Shown here one piece after another: positions 54,801 through 64,000 of a DNA stretch of 64,000 nt. A program made the translations under genes and the position numbers. The notes beneath the pieces are model-generated. The model made no database searches, was not told the origin of the DNA, and saw nothing but the letters and a program-made list of their open reading frames with translations. Numbering within the stretch: the stretch's first letter is position 1; every line of letters starts with the position of its first letter. The stretch lies in assembly GCF_000313135.1 (NCBI RefSeq), contig NW_004457442.1, positions 1,344,293 through 1,408,292 on the forward strand. Reading direction: 5' to 3'. Source of the stretch: Acanthamoeba castellanii str. Neff (Eukaryota > Discosea > Longamoebia > Acanthamoebidae).

Positions 54801-55440
54801 ATGGTGTCCACTAAGAAGCAGGTTCGTATCTTACGACCCGTGGAGTGGCCTTTTTCGTCTCTCTCGTGATGTGCTGCTGCTGCGTGCTGCATGAGAAGCG
54901 GATGGAGGAGTCCGATTTCGATGCGATTAAGAGATTCTCTCGAATCGATTAATCAAATCGTTCGTCCATCGCGCCCCACTATGCAGCCGCGCCATGCAAC
55001 CAAGCAAGTACCATGCTGACGTTCTGCTTCCACTCTTCAGAAAAAGGCCCAGGAGAGCATCAACTCTCGCCTTGCCCTCGTCATGAAGTCCGGCAAGTAC
55101 ACCCTCGGCTACAAGTCGACCCTGAAGTCGCTCCGCCAGGGTAAGGCCAAGCTCATCATCATCTCAACCAACTGCCCTCCCCTGAGGAAGTCCGAGATTG
55201 AGTACTACGCCATGCTTGCCAAGACTGGTGTCCACCACTACACCGGCAGTACGCGCTCCCTTTCTTGGCCAGTGTCCATTCGCCTCTTTCTCTAAAATTA
55301 ACATAATTCTCATCAATTTTTCCTTTACAGACAACATCGATCTTGGTACTGCCTGCGGTAAGTACTTCCGCGTGTCCTCGCTCAGCATCACCGACCCTGG
55401 TGATTCGGACATCATCCGTCAGCTGCCTGGCAACCAGTAA
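54801..55440 (+). CDS. RPL30: 60S ribosomal protein L30 (eL30)
   Basis: Three exons: 54801-54818 (MVSTKK plus Q), about 55041-55248 and about 55331-55440. The protein is 110 residues, the usual eL30 length. Conserved segments are [60 protein letters not shown] and [15 protein letters not shown]. It lies on the large subunit near the intersubunit bridge and in yeast binds its own transcript. Intron 1, 222 bases after six codons, is longer than most here. Short first exons with a long first intron are common for ribosomal protein genes. No C/D or H/ACA snoRNA was recognised in it. Confidence 0.97.
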
Positions 55441-55777
55441 AGCTGCATTAAAAAGCTTCTTGGTGTTCTAGCTGCAATCGTAATTCGTTTCGCTACCCTT
55501 GAGGGGGGAGGGCCGCATAAAACAGTAACACCAGCGCGTGGTGGGGGCAGGTTGCCTTGCGTGGATATATTTCCTTTCTCGAAGGTCATAGAGTAGAGTG
55601 AAGGCCTCGGATGGGACTTGGCCAAAGATAGTAGATTTGTGGGGCTCATGCGCTACCCAATTAGTATTTCTTCCTCGAATAATTTGGGAGACAACTGGCA
55701 GCCAATGCCCTCAGAGCATCGCCACACTTGAAACCAAACTAACGCGCCTTCTTGCGTATCTTCCTCTCCTTGCCAGG
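55441..55777. other. Intergenic between RPL30 and IPT genes
   Basis: 337 bases, both neighbours on the + strand. The stretch CTCTCCTTGCCAG just before the next start codon looks like a splice acceptor, so that gene may have a 5'UTR intron. No gene seen. Confidence 0.4.
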
Positions 55778-56652
55778 ATGCGCCTCTTGAGCTTCTTCGT
55801 CCTGTTTATCGCCCTGGCGTCGGCGGTGTGCGCTTCGCCCCACCCCTTCCCGCACCCCTCTTTTCCCAGCGGTGGCGAGACCACCAGCCGTGGCTTCGAG
55901 GACTCGTCTTCCGCCCCCGCCGTCACGGGCTTCTCAACGCTCATGGGACCGCCTGGCCAGTGGCTCTACGTCTACGGCTCCAACTTCCTGACCGGACCCG
56001 GCAACACCAGCCTCTACCTGGTCTCGGCCCTGTCGCCTGACTCCATCTCCAACCCCGTGCCCCTCCACGTCTACGACTCCAACTCCTTCGGCTTCACCGT
56101 CCCCCCAACAACAAGGACACGTACGATTTTTTTGCTTGTTATTTTTATTATTTCACCATTTTTCAAAGAGACGCGTCTCAGTTGTCGTGAGTGCGTATTG
56201 TCGTCTTCAGGTTCGTTCGGTTGATGGTGTCGACGAAGGACGGGAAGAGCGAGCCCTCGAAGCAGGTGTTTGCCATCGGCGTGCCCATCAACCCGCCGAC
56301 CGTCAGGGGCTTCTCGCGCACCTCCGGCGGGAACGATTGCTGGCTGTATGTCTACGGTGATAACTTTGTCGTGGGCCAGACCCAGGTGCACATCGGCGGC
56401 GTCATTCCGACCAGCGTTGCCATCTACGACACCCAGTCCATTGGCCTCACGGTACTCTTCCTTGCTGTTGTTGGTGCTGCTGGTGCGGCTCCTTGAGTGT
56501 CGGCTCATCACAACTCACCGCCGCCGCAGGTGCCCAAGCTGCTCAAGTGCGCCGCCGAGCCGGTCACGGTGACGGTGGAGACGCCCAATGGCAAGGCCAC
56601 CTCGACCGCGACCTACACCGTGCTGCCCAACCAATCCGGCGGCTTCTGCTGA
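55778..56652 (+). CDS. Secreted IPT/TIG-domain protein (apparent 1-base frameshift)
   Basis: Three exons. A signal peptide (MRLLSFFVLFIALASAVCAS) is followed by two IPT/TIG immunoglobulin-like units. The first contains GFSTLMGPPGQWLYVYGSNF. The second contains RGFSRTSGGNDCWLYVYGDN, then FVVGQTQVHIGGVIPTSVAI, and ends PKLLKCAAEPVTVTVETPNG. Such extracellular domains occur in adhesion and receptor proteins of amoebae. The exon 1/exon 2 junction is out of phase. One extra base in the C6 run at 56101-56106 would give a normal phase-2 junction after a V-P-P-N-N-K-D-T reading. I therefore suspect a homopolymer sequencing error, or else a genuine break. No membrane anchor is visible. Confidence 0.68.
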
Positions 56653-56839
56653 GACTCACCACCACATCGGTTTTTTAGAGGGCCTTGAAGTGTCACTAAA
56701 CCGTGTGCTCGGTCTTGCGTCATGATGCCAGTTGCCCAGGCCTCTTTCAAACGCTTGAGTGTGAGTGTGAGCGTGAATGTATTTACATCACCTTGGGGGG
56801 AAGGCGTTGTGTCGTGTTGGTGGTTGAGCAGCGGTTGCA

Positions 56840-58519
56840 TCAAGGAAGGCCCACGGCGTAGCGAGCCTCCCGGCGCACGAAGGCCATGGCCGAACCCGGG
56901 AAGAGCACCCTCTCTTCGTCCTCCTTCACGCCGCGTCTCCGTCGGCTTCGGCCCGACAGCCCACCCGCCAGCTTGGCCTTGATCGCAATCGCCGTCGTGG
57001 CCGCGGCCGCCGTAGTCGTGGTTGCAGTCGCGGTCGCGGTCGCTTCCTGGTCATCTTCTGCCTCCTCGTCATTAGCGTCGAGTCCACTGCTACTGCTGCT
57101 GTTGCTCTCGCTACGACTGGCGCGGACGGGCAGGCTCCGGCCCCGACTCTCGCCTCGCTTACGTCGCAGGTGAAGCCACTCCATCACGCCGCTCCTCTTC
57201 GAGCCCGCCGACAACGAGCCCGACGATGTCGGCGATCCGGGCGTCGTGGGCGCGCTGCGCACGCTCAGGCTCGACAAGTTCGTGGAAGAATACGAAGTGC
57301 AGGGCGAGATGTCGCAAGAGGACGAAGACGACGAAGACGAAGACGACTGCGAAGAGGACCAGATCGTAGAGTAGGGGGAGCGGACCTGGCTGCTGGTTGT
57401 GGTCGTGGTCGGCGGCGCCAGCTTGGCCATGTCGAGCGGCGGCACCCAGGTGGCCCGCTGTTGTGCGCGGTGGAGCGCCAGCATGCGCGATCGTTCCTCG
57501 AAGTCCGTCGCAGCAGCTGTAGCCGCCAGGTCTGCGTCGAGGACCACCGTCTGCGTGCAGTCGAGGGCGTTGTGGTGGTTGTTACCCTCGCGCACCACCA
57601 CCATGTCGTCCTCGTCGAGGGGCTTGGTGATCATCGACAAGACGCGAGGGGTCACGGCAGAGGCATCGCTCGCCGAGCGGGTGGTACGCCCTCCTGCCAC
57701 CGTCGTGGGTCGCAAGATGAACGAGTCGTCTTTCGACTTGCCTACCCTCTTCTGTTTCTGCTTCTTCTTCTTCGTTTCCTTCTGCTTCTTCTTGCTCTCC
57801 TTCTTCTCCTGCTTCTCCTTCTTGGCGGCGCTCTTCCTCTTCTCCTTGCTGACGAGGCCCGTCGAGGTGGGCGACCTCTCGTCGGACGAGTAGACGAACG
57901 ACTGCACCTTGCGTAGCCGCACCTGGGCATGCAGGTTGACGTTGTAGCTGAGCGTCTTGGTCGGCGCCGCCTTGGTCCTCCTCTCCTTCTCCTTCTCCTT
58001 CCTGCTGTCCCCCAGGCTCGACTCCTTTGCCTCTTCCTCCTTCTTCCCTTTCTTCGTCTTCTTGTCTTCTCTTGGCTGCGTAGAGGATGTCGATGATACC
58101 GTCGAAGTAGAAGGTGATGTGACGTCGGCGCTGGCCTCTCGTTTTTGCAGCAGCATCGCCATCGGGTGCTTCATCCTGTTGCCCTCATCGCCCTTCATCT
58201 TCTTCTCCCACTCTTCTCTCGCCGCTCGCTCCCTCTCGCGCAGGACTGCCCTCTGCAGCCTGGCCTCCTCCTCCTCCTCGTCGACCTCGCCCAGGAGAGC
58301 AGCTGCCGATGGGGGCGGCGACCTGGGTGGCGGTGGCGATGATGGTGATGATGGTGTAGATGGTGAAGGTGGCGAGGAGAGGGCCGCAGGGTGGAGAAAG
58401 GTGGAGAGTCTTGTGAAACCCTTGACCGGGCTGGAGAAGGCTTTCTGGTTGCGCCACAGCCACCTCTTCCTCACAGTCTCGCGCGCCTCATCCATGCAGC
58501 CGTCATCGTGCTCGTTCAT
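56840..58519 (-). CDS. Hypothetical low-complexity Ser/Lys/Glu-rich protein
   Basis: One uninterrupted frame of about 560 residues from MNEHDDGCMDEARETVRKRW. Composition is strongly biased: a Pro/Ser block, a coiled-coil-like ARLQRAVLRERERAAREEWE, a block of Lys/Glu repeats (KKKQKETKKKKQKQKR), a Ser10 run, an Ala/Thr run from (ACN)n codons, and a final basic SGRSRRRRGVK. No globular domain is recognised. A few ordinary stretches such as TKTLSYNVNLHAQVRLRKVQ and VVVREGNNHHNALDC might be interaction sites. The frame stays open upstream to an ATG at 58774 with less biased codons, so the start is uncertain. Function is unknown. Confidence 0.5.
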   Translation of the reverse strand: MNEHDDGCMDEARETVRKRWLWRNQKAFSSPVKGFTRLSTFLHPAALSSPPSPSTPSSPSSPPPPRSPPPSAAALLGEVDEEEEEARLQRAVLRERERAAREEWEKKMKGDEGNRMKHPMAMLLQKREASADVTSPSTSTVSSTSSTQPREDKKTKKGKKEEEAKESSLGDSRKEKEKERRTKAAPTKTLSYNVNLHAQVRLRKVQSFVYSSDERSPTSTGLVSKEKRKSAAKKEKQEKKESKKKQKETKKKKQKQKRVGKSKDDSFILRPTTVAGGRTTRSASDASAVTPRVLSMITKPLDEDDMVVVREGNNHHNALDCTQTVVLDADLAATAAATDFEERSRMLALHRAQQRATWVPPLDMAKLAPPTTTTTSSQVRSPYSTIWSSSQSSSSSSSSSSCDISPCTSYSSTNLSSLSVRSAPTTPGSPTSSGSLSAGSKRSGVMEWLHLRRKRGESRGRSLPVRASRSESNSSSSSGLDANDEEAEDDQEATATATATTTTAAAATTAIAIKAKLAGGLSGRSRRRRGVKEDEERVLFPGSAMAFVRREARYAVGLP

Positions 58520-58914
58520 GTTCCTCGACTGCCTAAATGTCGTCTTCCTTTCTCCTTCTGTGTCGCTGTGTTGGAAGCTGCTGTCACGGGCCGTGCTGTG
58601 GTCAACCAACCCGATCGTAGGTGAAGCAGAACGTTTCTTGCGGCAGAACGTGTGTTGTTGTCTGGGTGGTGCATGGTCTTGGCGCAGTATTGGTGCTTTC
58701 CTTGGTCTTTCATCACTTTCCCCACAAGACCTGATGACACACTTATTATAGAAGACATCACCGCCACCTCGCATGGGGTGCTCTGGTTACGCCTTTCGGC
58801 CAAAAGCTTAAAAAAGGCGCACGAGCAGCATCGAAATTCTAGGAATGCATGAGCAAGGAGTACTAAACTGCTTTGAATTCCGTTGGGCATCGCCAGGAGG
58901 AGCACCGCCCGACC
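58520..58914. other. Intergenic between RBBP5 and low-complexity gene
   Basis: 395 bases on the minus strand between the RBBP5 stop and the chosen start of the next gene. The downstream gene's frame remains open through 58520-58774, so part may be coding or 5'UTR. Confidence 0.35.
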
Positions 58915-61270
58915 TCACTGTGGGGCGGGCGCTGGCACCGCCACTCCCTCGCCCTCGTAGGCAGCAGCTGCTGTGTGGTGCGCAACCGAGCATGTGGTGA
59001 GCAGTGCAACAACCGGCACCAGTCGACGCCCAGGTGGTGGGAGACGTACCCTGTGGAGAGGGCGCGGGGAGGGAGGCGTCGTCGAACACTATCGGAATGA
59101 ACCACAGCTCATCCTCCTCCCCACTGCTGTACGCCGTGACCTTGTCTATCGTCATGATGTCCACCTGCAGGCGCCACGCGCACAGAGAGCGGTGAGACGA
59201 CGTCCATGTTCGCGGCCATCGTTGCAAGATGATCAATGCAGGACCGGCTTTGTTGGGCGTACCTCCCCGGGCTCATCGACTCGCTTACGTTTCTTGCCCG
59301 GGCCTTGGTCATCCTCGTCTTCGGCCTGACCCACAGCACATGAACACACCGAAAACGTGAGTTGTACGTGAGTAGGCGGTGAAGCAGATAAAGAAGTGTA
59401 CAATGTCGAACTCGTCTTCTCGCTCCTCGTACTCCTCGTTCTCCTGGAGTTCGGTGAAGTCCGGGGCGAAGGCCGACCAGTTCTCTGGTTATCGACCCAA
59501 AGAATGGGCGTGAGGAGTAGTTCGCCGGAAAGAAAACATAGCAGGGTTCATCCAGGTACGCACCTGTGTAGTTGGTGGCCCAGATATATACAACACCCGA
59601 CGTGGAGATCGATGCAATGATTGGTCGAAGCGGATGCCACTGCGCAATTCGCTCGCACATTAACAGTTGGCACACACTCACTCACTCACACACACACACA
59701 CGGTGCGCACGAAGTGTGATCTCTGGGCTGGTGCGTACCACGAGGTCCAATATGCCCTCCTTGGGTCCTTCGAGGATTTTGACCAGGCGACCGAAGGCCC
59801 TGTTCCAGATGTAGATGTTGTGCTCGGCCTTCTGCGCCGATCCTGCAGCGTGCCCAATGGCCACGTAGATGATGAGCCCATCGAACGAAAGAACGACAGA
59901 GAACGACAGAGAACAGAAAATGACAAGAAAGCAACGAACCTCCGATGATGAAGTCTCCATCACAAGAGAAGCAGCATTGCTTCCACTGTATCTTGTTCAC
60001 CGCGTCTTGGAACTCGCGATGCTGCAGCGTGTCGACATCGTATCTGTGGTTCCCAGCGACAGACAGGAAGAGGTCAACATTCCAGGAATCGGATCGGGAG
60101 GCGGTGCTGGTCCCAAAGGGCCGTGAGCGTACGCTCGCAGGGTACGGTCGGCGGAGTTGAGAAGGAAGTCCTTCCCGCTCTTGCTGAACTGAATCGATTT
60201 GATGGTGCTCCCGCCGGACACCCGAAACGAGTGTTCGATCTGATCACATCGGTTCGTGTGGTGTTTAGACGCGTACGACCGTGAGTGTGGAGCAGTGTCA
60301 ATGACGATGTGTTATGATAGAGAAGCGCATCCAATACCTCCAGTGTTTTGGTGTCTATGATGGTGATGAAGCCTTTGGCATCGCCTGTGTAGATTTTGTC
60401 GCCCTTTTTGTTGAAGCTCACCGCGCTGACGTGCATCTTCTGCTTCTGCTCAACGACACACGATATACACGATACACGATATGACACATGGCGCGCAGAC
60501 CATCGCTCGAAGGGCAGTGGGATGTGATGACGTACCTTGGTGTCCTGCTTCTGCTCTTCGGTGTGGTGCGGCAGGACTGTTCGCTCGCCCGTCTTCCAGT
60601 TGCCCAACAGTGGCCGCTCCATTACCGGCAGCACCACGTACTGGTTTCTGAAGGAGCATCGAATCAATCAGTGAATGCAGCTCACGCACAACATGCTAAA
60701 AACAGCCGCGCACGCACGCGGACAAGGTGGCGTACGGGTCGCGTGGGTGTATTTGGCAGAAGAGGGCCGCGGATTCGAGCTGCAGGGTCTGGTCCACATT
60801 GCCGCTGAGCACGTCCCACAGCTTGACCGTCCAATCGCTCGACGCCGAGAGCAGCTTGCGGCCATCGCGCGACCAGCTGATCACGCACACGACACGACCA
60901 ACGACACGGCGCGCACGATGTCAGCAAGCACTTGCACGCGCACATGCAAACGGCCGACTCAAAGCTGTACCTGACGCTACTGATGGGGTGGCTGTGGCCC
61001 TTGAGCACGCGTGCGATACCACGCGTGTCAAAGTCCCAGATGACGACCCGGCCGTCGAGGCACCCGACGGCGAGGAGGGTCCCGCGCCGGTTGGGCGAAC
61101 AGCAGCACGCGTAGCCGTCCTCGAGACAGTCCTCGATGACCTCCGGGAACTCGTTCTCAAACGGATCTAGAGCGGTAATTGAAAATGATTTTAAAATGAA
61201 AAGATTGAAGATAGATGGGGTGGCGGCAAGATCTCTCAAAAGGGCACGCACTGAGCAGTTCCAAATTCAT
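58915..61270 (-). CDS. RBBP5: RBBP5/Swd1, WD40 subunit of COMPASS H3K4 methyltransferase
   Basis: About 11 exons. The first, tiny exon encodes MNLELL, identical to the human N-terminus, and is joined in phase to [19 protein letters not shown]. The propeller blades read [127 protein letters not shown] and [20 protein letters not shown]. The acidic hinge [20 protein letters not shown] follows; in the family it contacts ASH2L and the SET domain. It then has a basic NLS-like KKRKRV. The long C-terminal tail of animals is reduced, ending APAPAPQ. Confidence 0.9.
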
Positions 61271-61983
61271 GCTGGGTGGTCAGCCGAGATGCCTTCTTCT
61301 GATGTGTCTGCGATGGAGTAATAAAAGAAAAGCCGCCTTTTTTTCCGACAGAAGAAAAAAGACTAAATAAATGAACAGAACACACAACAAAAAAAAAAAA
61401 AAACGAAATTCAAACAACGAAATGAAATACCCGGGTTATTGCGAGCACGGTTGCCACAGAGCCCTGTGGCTTGTCCGCACGACAACCAACGCGAACCCAC
61501 AAGCTCCTCTCGTTCAAACCGTTTGTTGCGTGAACATAGGCAGAGAAAGAGTTCAACACAAAAGCAAGAGCGAACTAGGCTGCGTTTCTGGTACCTCCTT
61601 GTTTTACAATATATTGCTAGTTTTTGTTTTGCTCCTTTTTCATCTTTAAGTTTTTTATTGTCATGATTTATTATTGTCTTTATTATTTATTATTCGTTGG
61701 CAGAAGAGGGTAAGGGAGGAGGTGGTGGCGGCTGACTTGAGGAAGCCCTCAGAGGAGGGTAACCTCAACCCCGCTCTCTTGTGTGTTCGCGCCCTTCTCT
61801 TTTTGGCCAATTCTATTTATTTGTTCGTAATTCGTGCATTTTTATTCTTCTTCAACTCCGTACGGTCACTGTTTGTGCGTGTGTCGTGCTTTGTGTGTCT
61901 CGTGCCTCACCTCAACGCAACGCAACACAACGCCATGCAACGCACAGAACACAGCAACGACACAGCACACAACACGACACAGA
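61271..61983. other. Divergent intergenic region (RBBP5 / DH-PH gene)
   Basis: 713 bases. A 13-base A run at 61389-61401 and a T-rich AT segment at 61610-61690 stand out. From 61860 a TG- then CA-rich leader precedes the next start codon. No coding exon supported. Confidence 0.4.
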
Positions 61984-64000
61984 ATGCAGGCGACCATAGA
62001 GCCCACGACAGCGACGATTCCGTCGGGCCGCAAGGTGCCGCCGCCACGGCCCTCGCGCGGGCTCAAGGTGTTGGTAGCCCAGACCCCGGAGGAGAAGCGC
62101 AAGCGCGAGGAGAAGAACCGGGTGAAGCGCGCCACAGCCGCCAAGGAGCTCTACGAGACCGAAGTCACCTATGTCCGCAGCATCATGATCCTCACCAACG
62201 TACTCTTCGCACACACGACCAACGACACGACCAACGACACGACCAACGACACGACACACGCGCACAACACACCACACACGATCGCACACGCACATCGCAC
62301 ATCGCACACGACTGAGCGTAGCCGCGGCCGGCAACAGGGCTTCATGGTGCCGTGCAAAACGGAGAGCATCCTGACCAAGCAGGAGATCTCGGAGATCTTC
62401 TCCAACGTGGCACAGCTGCTGGCCTTCCACAAGGACTTCCTCAAGCAGCTCAAGGAGCGCATCGAAGCCTGGACCGACGAGACTGCCATCGGTGACATCG
62501 TTCTCTCCGTCGTACGTCCGATCTTCGTTCTTCGTTCTTTTCGCGTCGCTTTCGTTCTTTGTTCGTCTTCGTTCTTTTCCAGGTCGTTTTTTGATTCTTT
62601 CTTTCTTTCTTCTTCTGCCGGTTAGACGCCCTACATGAAGCTCTACACGGCCTACAGTGCAAACTACGACAAGGCCCTCACCTCCATCCAGGCCTTCAGC
62701 AAGAAGAACCCTCGATTCGCCGAATTTCTCGATGTACGCCGCCCAGCGCGTGTCGTGTGTCGTGTTTCTCGTGTCGTGCTGAACAAGGCGCCTTCGCATC
62801 ACAGACGTGCATGCAGTCGGCGTCGTTTGGCGGGCTCCCATTGAACGCGTACCTGATCATGCCCATCCAGCGCATCCCGCGCTACCGCATGCTGCTCGAG
62901 GTGCTCGTCGGCTCCACCCCCGAGGAGCACTCCGACTACAAGCAGCTCTCCGAGGCCCTCGGCGTCGTCCGCGACGTGGCCAACTACATCAACACCCACA
63001 TCGCTAAGGAGGTACGTGACGTCATCCATTTCTCTCTCTGTTCTTTTTCTTTTTCTGACCGCACACGCACACGACAGGACAACACGCGCAACTTGATCAG
63101 GATTCAGAATCTGGTGCCGAAGCAGCAGGTGCTGTCTCCGTCGCGCAAGTTCATCATGGAGGCGTCGTTCCCGACGAACTACTTCGTGCAGCTCAAGAAG
63201 AAGGCCAAGAAGGACGGCAAGGCCGGTAAGGTCGCCGCCCGGGAAAAGGAGCGGCGCGACAGCGACCGCGCCGAGGACGAGCTGTGGGAGTCGCAGGAGA
63301 AGCGCGAGAAGAAGCGCACGTCGCTGTCGTCGCCGTCGCTGCGCGCGCTCGAGTCCGACAGCGCCTTCACGCAGGCCAACCTCTACCTGTTCGACGACGT
63401 GCTCGTCCTGCAGAGCGTCAAGGACAAGCACAAGTCGGCCTCGCTCCACCTCACCACCACCTGGATCAAGACCCAGCCGGGTACTCTCTTCATTACTCCT
63501 CCCTTTCTGGTCGTTATCGACACCATTGCTGATCATGCGCACGTGTGCGGTGTGCGTGTGCGTGTGGCGTGCGTAGAGTATGGGTGCGTGATTGAGCTGG
63601 TGACGCTGGAGATGACGTTCATTGTGGTGACGGGCAACGAGGAGGAGCAAAAGGAGTGGGTCGAGGCTCTCACCCTCGCCAGCAACAACCTCACCGCGCT
63701 CTGCTGCGACGATCGAGGTATGCACATCGCACGCACCGCACACACCGCACACACTCATATCTTGTGTGAATGCGGAGCGCAGACCTGCGGGAGCAGTTCG
63801 TATTGCGGCGACGCAATGGAGTGTGGCGACCAGTGCCGGCCCAGGCGGCCAAGGGCGAGGACGACGAAAATGACGACGACGATGACGACGACCCCGACTT
63901 CGACAAGAAGGCGCCCAAGAAGAAGTTCGGCAAGGGCGGCCTGCTGGTCATGTCCCAGGGCACCAACTCGCCCATCCTCTCCCCGCGCGCCCGCAAGGCC
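61984..64000 (+). CDS. DH-PH RhoGEF, 5' part (runs off the window)
   Basis: At least seven exons, truncated by the right edge. A short Pro/Arg-rich N-terminus (MQATIEPTTATIPSGRKVPP) is followed by a DH domain: ATAAKELYETEVTYVRSIMI (conserved region 1), LTKQEISEIFSNVAQLLAFH, FGGLPLNAYLIMPIQRIPRY (conserved region 3, with the RIPRYRMLL core) and STPEEHSDYKQL. A PH domain follows, with NLYLFDDVLVLQSVKDKHKS and, after a long Lys/Arg insert, EYGCVIELVTLEMTFIVVTG and EEEQKEWVEALTLA. It should act as a nucleotide exchange factor for a Rho/Rac GTPase. After the PH domain an acidic run and basic PKKKFGKGGLLV begin. A 12-mer tandem repeat sits in the first intron. Confidence 0.85.
62216..62257. repeat. 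12-mer tandem repeat in intron
   Basis: Three and a half copies of ACGACCAACGAC in the first intron of the DH-PH gene. Confidence 0.85.

Noticed and set aside
54819..55040. snoRNA inside RPL30 intron 1
   Set aside because: A GTGATGTG and a later CTGA are about 150 bases apart, with no terminal stem or guide pairing; not a C/D box snoRNA.

Overview
This is a nuclear genome segment from a GC-rich, intron-dense unicellular eukaryote. The gene set (cytoplasmic dynein intermediate chain, SF3B1, RPL30, RBBP5, BLOC-1 subunit, LPCAT, plant/fungal-type MscS channel, GH5 cellulase, two RhoGEFs) together with short, frequent introns points to an amoebozoan, most likely Acanthamoeba or a close relative. 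The species is inferred from gene content and style, not from a marker gene. I see no prokaryotic, plasmid, CRISPR or viral content.

Layout. 0.9-8.5 kb: cyclin (-), BLOC1S4/cappuccino (-), RNF126-like RING ligase (+), START lipid-transfer protein (-), secreted Cache-domain protein (+). 8.6-18.3 kb: TBC1D9-like Rab GAP with GRAM domains (-), Deg9-type HtrA protease (+), small conserved protein of unknown function (-). 18.8-29.4 kb: GH5 cellulase (-), MYND finger protein (-), zinc-linked SDR (+), secreted Lys/Asp/Glu-rich protein (+), SANT protein (-), orphan (-). 29.6-44 kb: MscS-like channel with an EF-hand-like linker (-), LPCAT acyltransferase (+), PIN nuclease fused to an F-box (+), ARM-DH-PH RhoGEF (-). 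44.6-64 kb: dynein intermediate chain (+), small orphan gene beside a decayed copy of the dynein 3' end (+), secreted phospholipase A2 (+), intronless SF3B1 (-), RPL30 (+), IPT/TIG secreted protein (+), low-complexity Ser/Lys protein (-), RBBP5 (-), and the first part of a DH-PH RhoGEF running off the right edge (+).

Genes are packed head to head or tail to tail with gaps of 100-700 bp, and convergent stops can be under 100 bp apart. Multi-exon models were built by hand from homology, GT/GC-AG borders and phase, so boundaries are firm where phase and homology agree and tentative elsewhere. About half of the donors I placed read GTAC rather than GTAAGT. Introns carry many TG/CA-rich tandem repeats. 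There is no operon-like pathway. By chance or compactness, several genes serve membrane traffic and cytoskeleton control (BLOC-1, Rab GAP, dynein, two RhoGEFs, START, LPCAT, phospholipase A2).

The most unusual items are the PIN/F-box fusion, the ARM-DH-PH-coiled-coil architecture, the two GC-AG introns of the Deg9 gene (one splitting the catalytic Ser codon), the dynein 3'-end relic next to an orphan gene, and an apparent one-base frameshift in a C6 run of the IPT gene.
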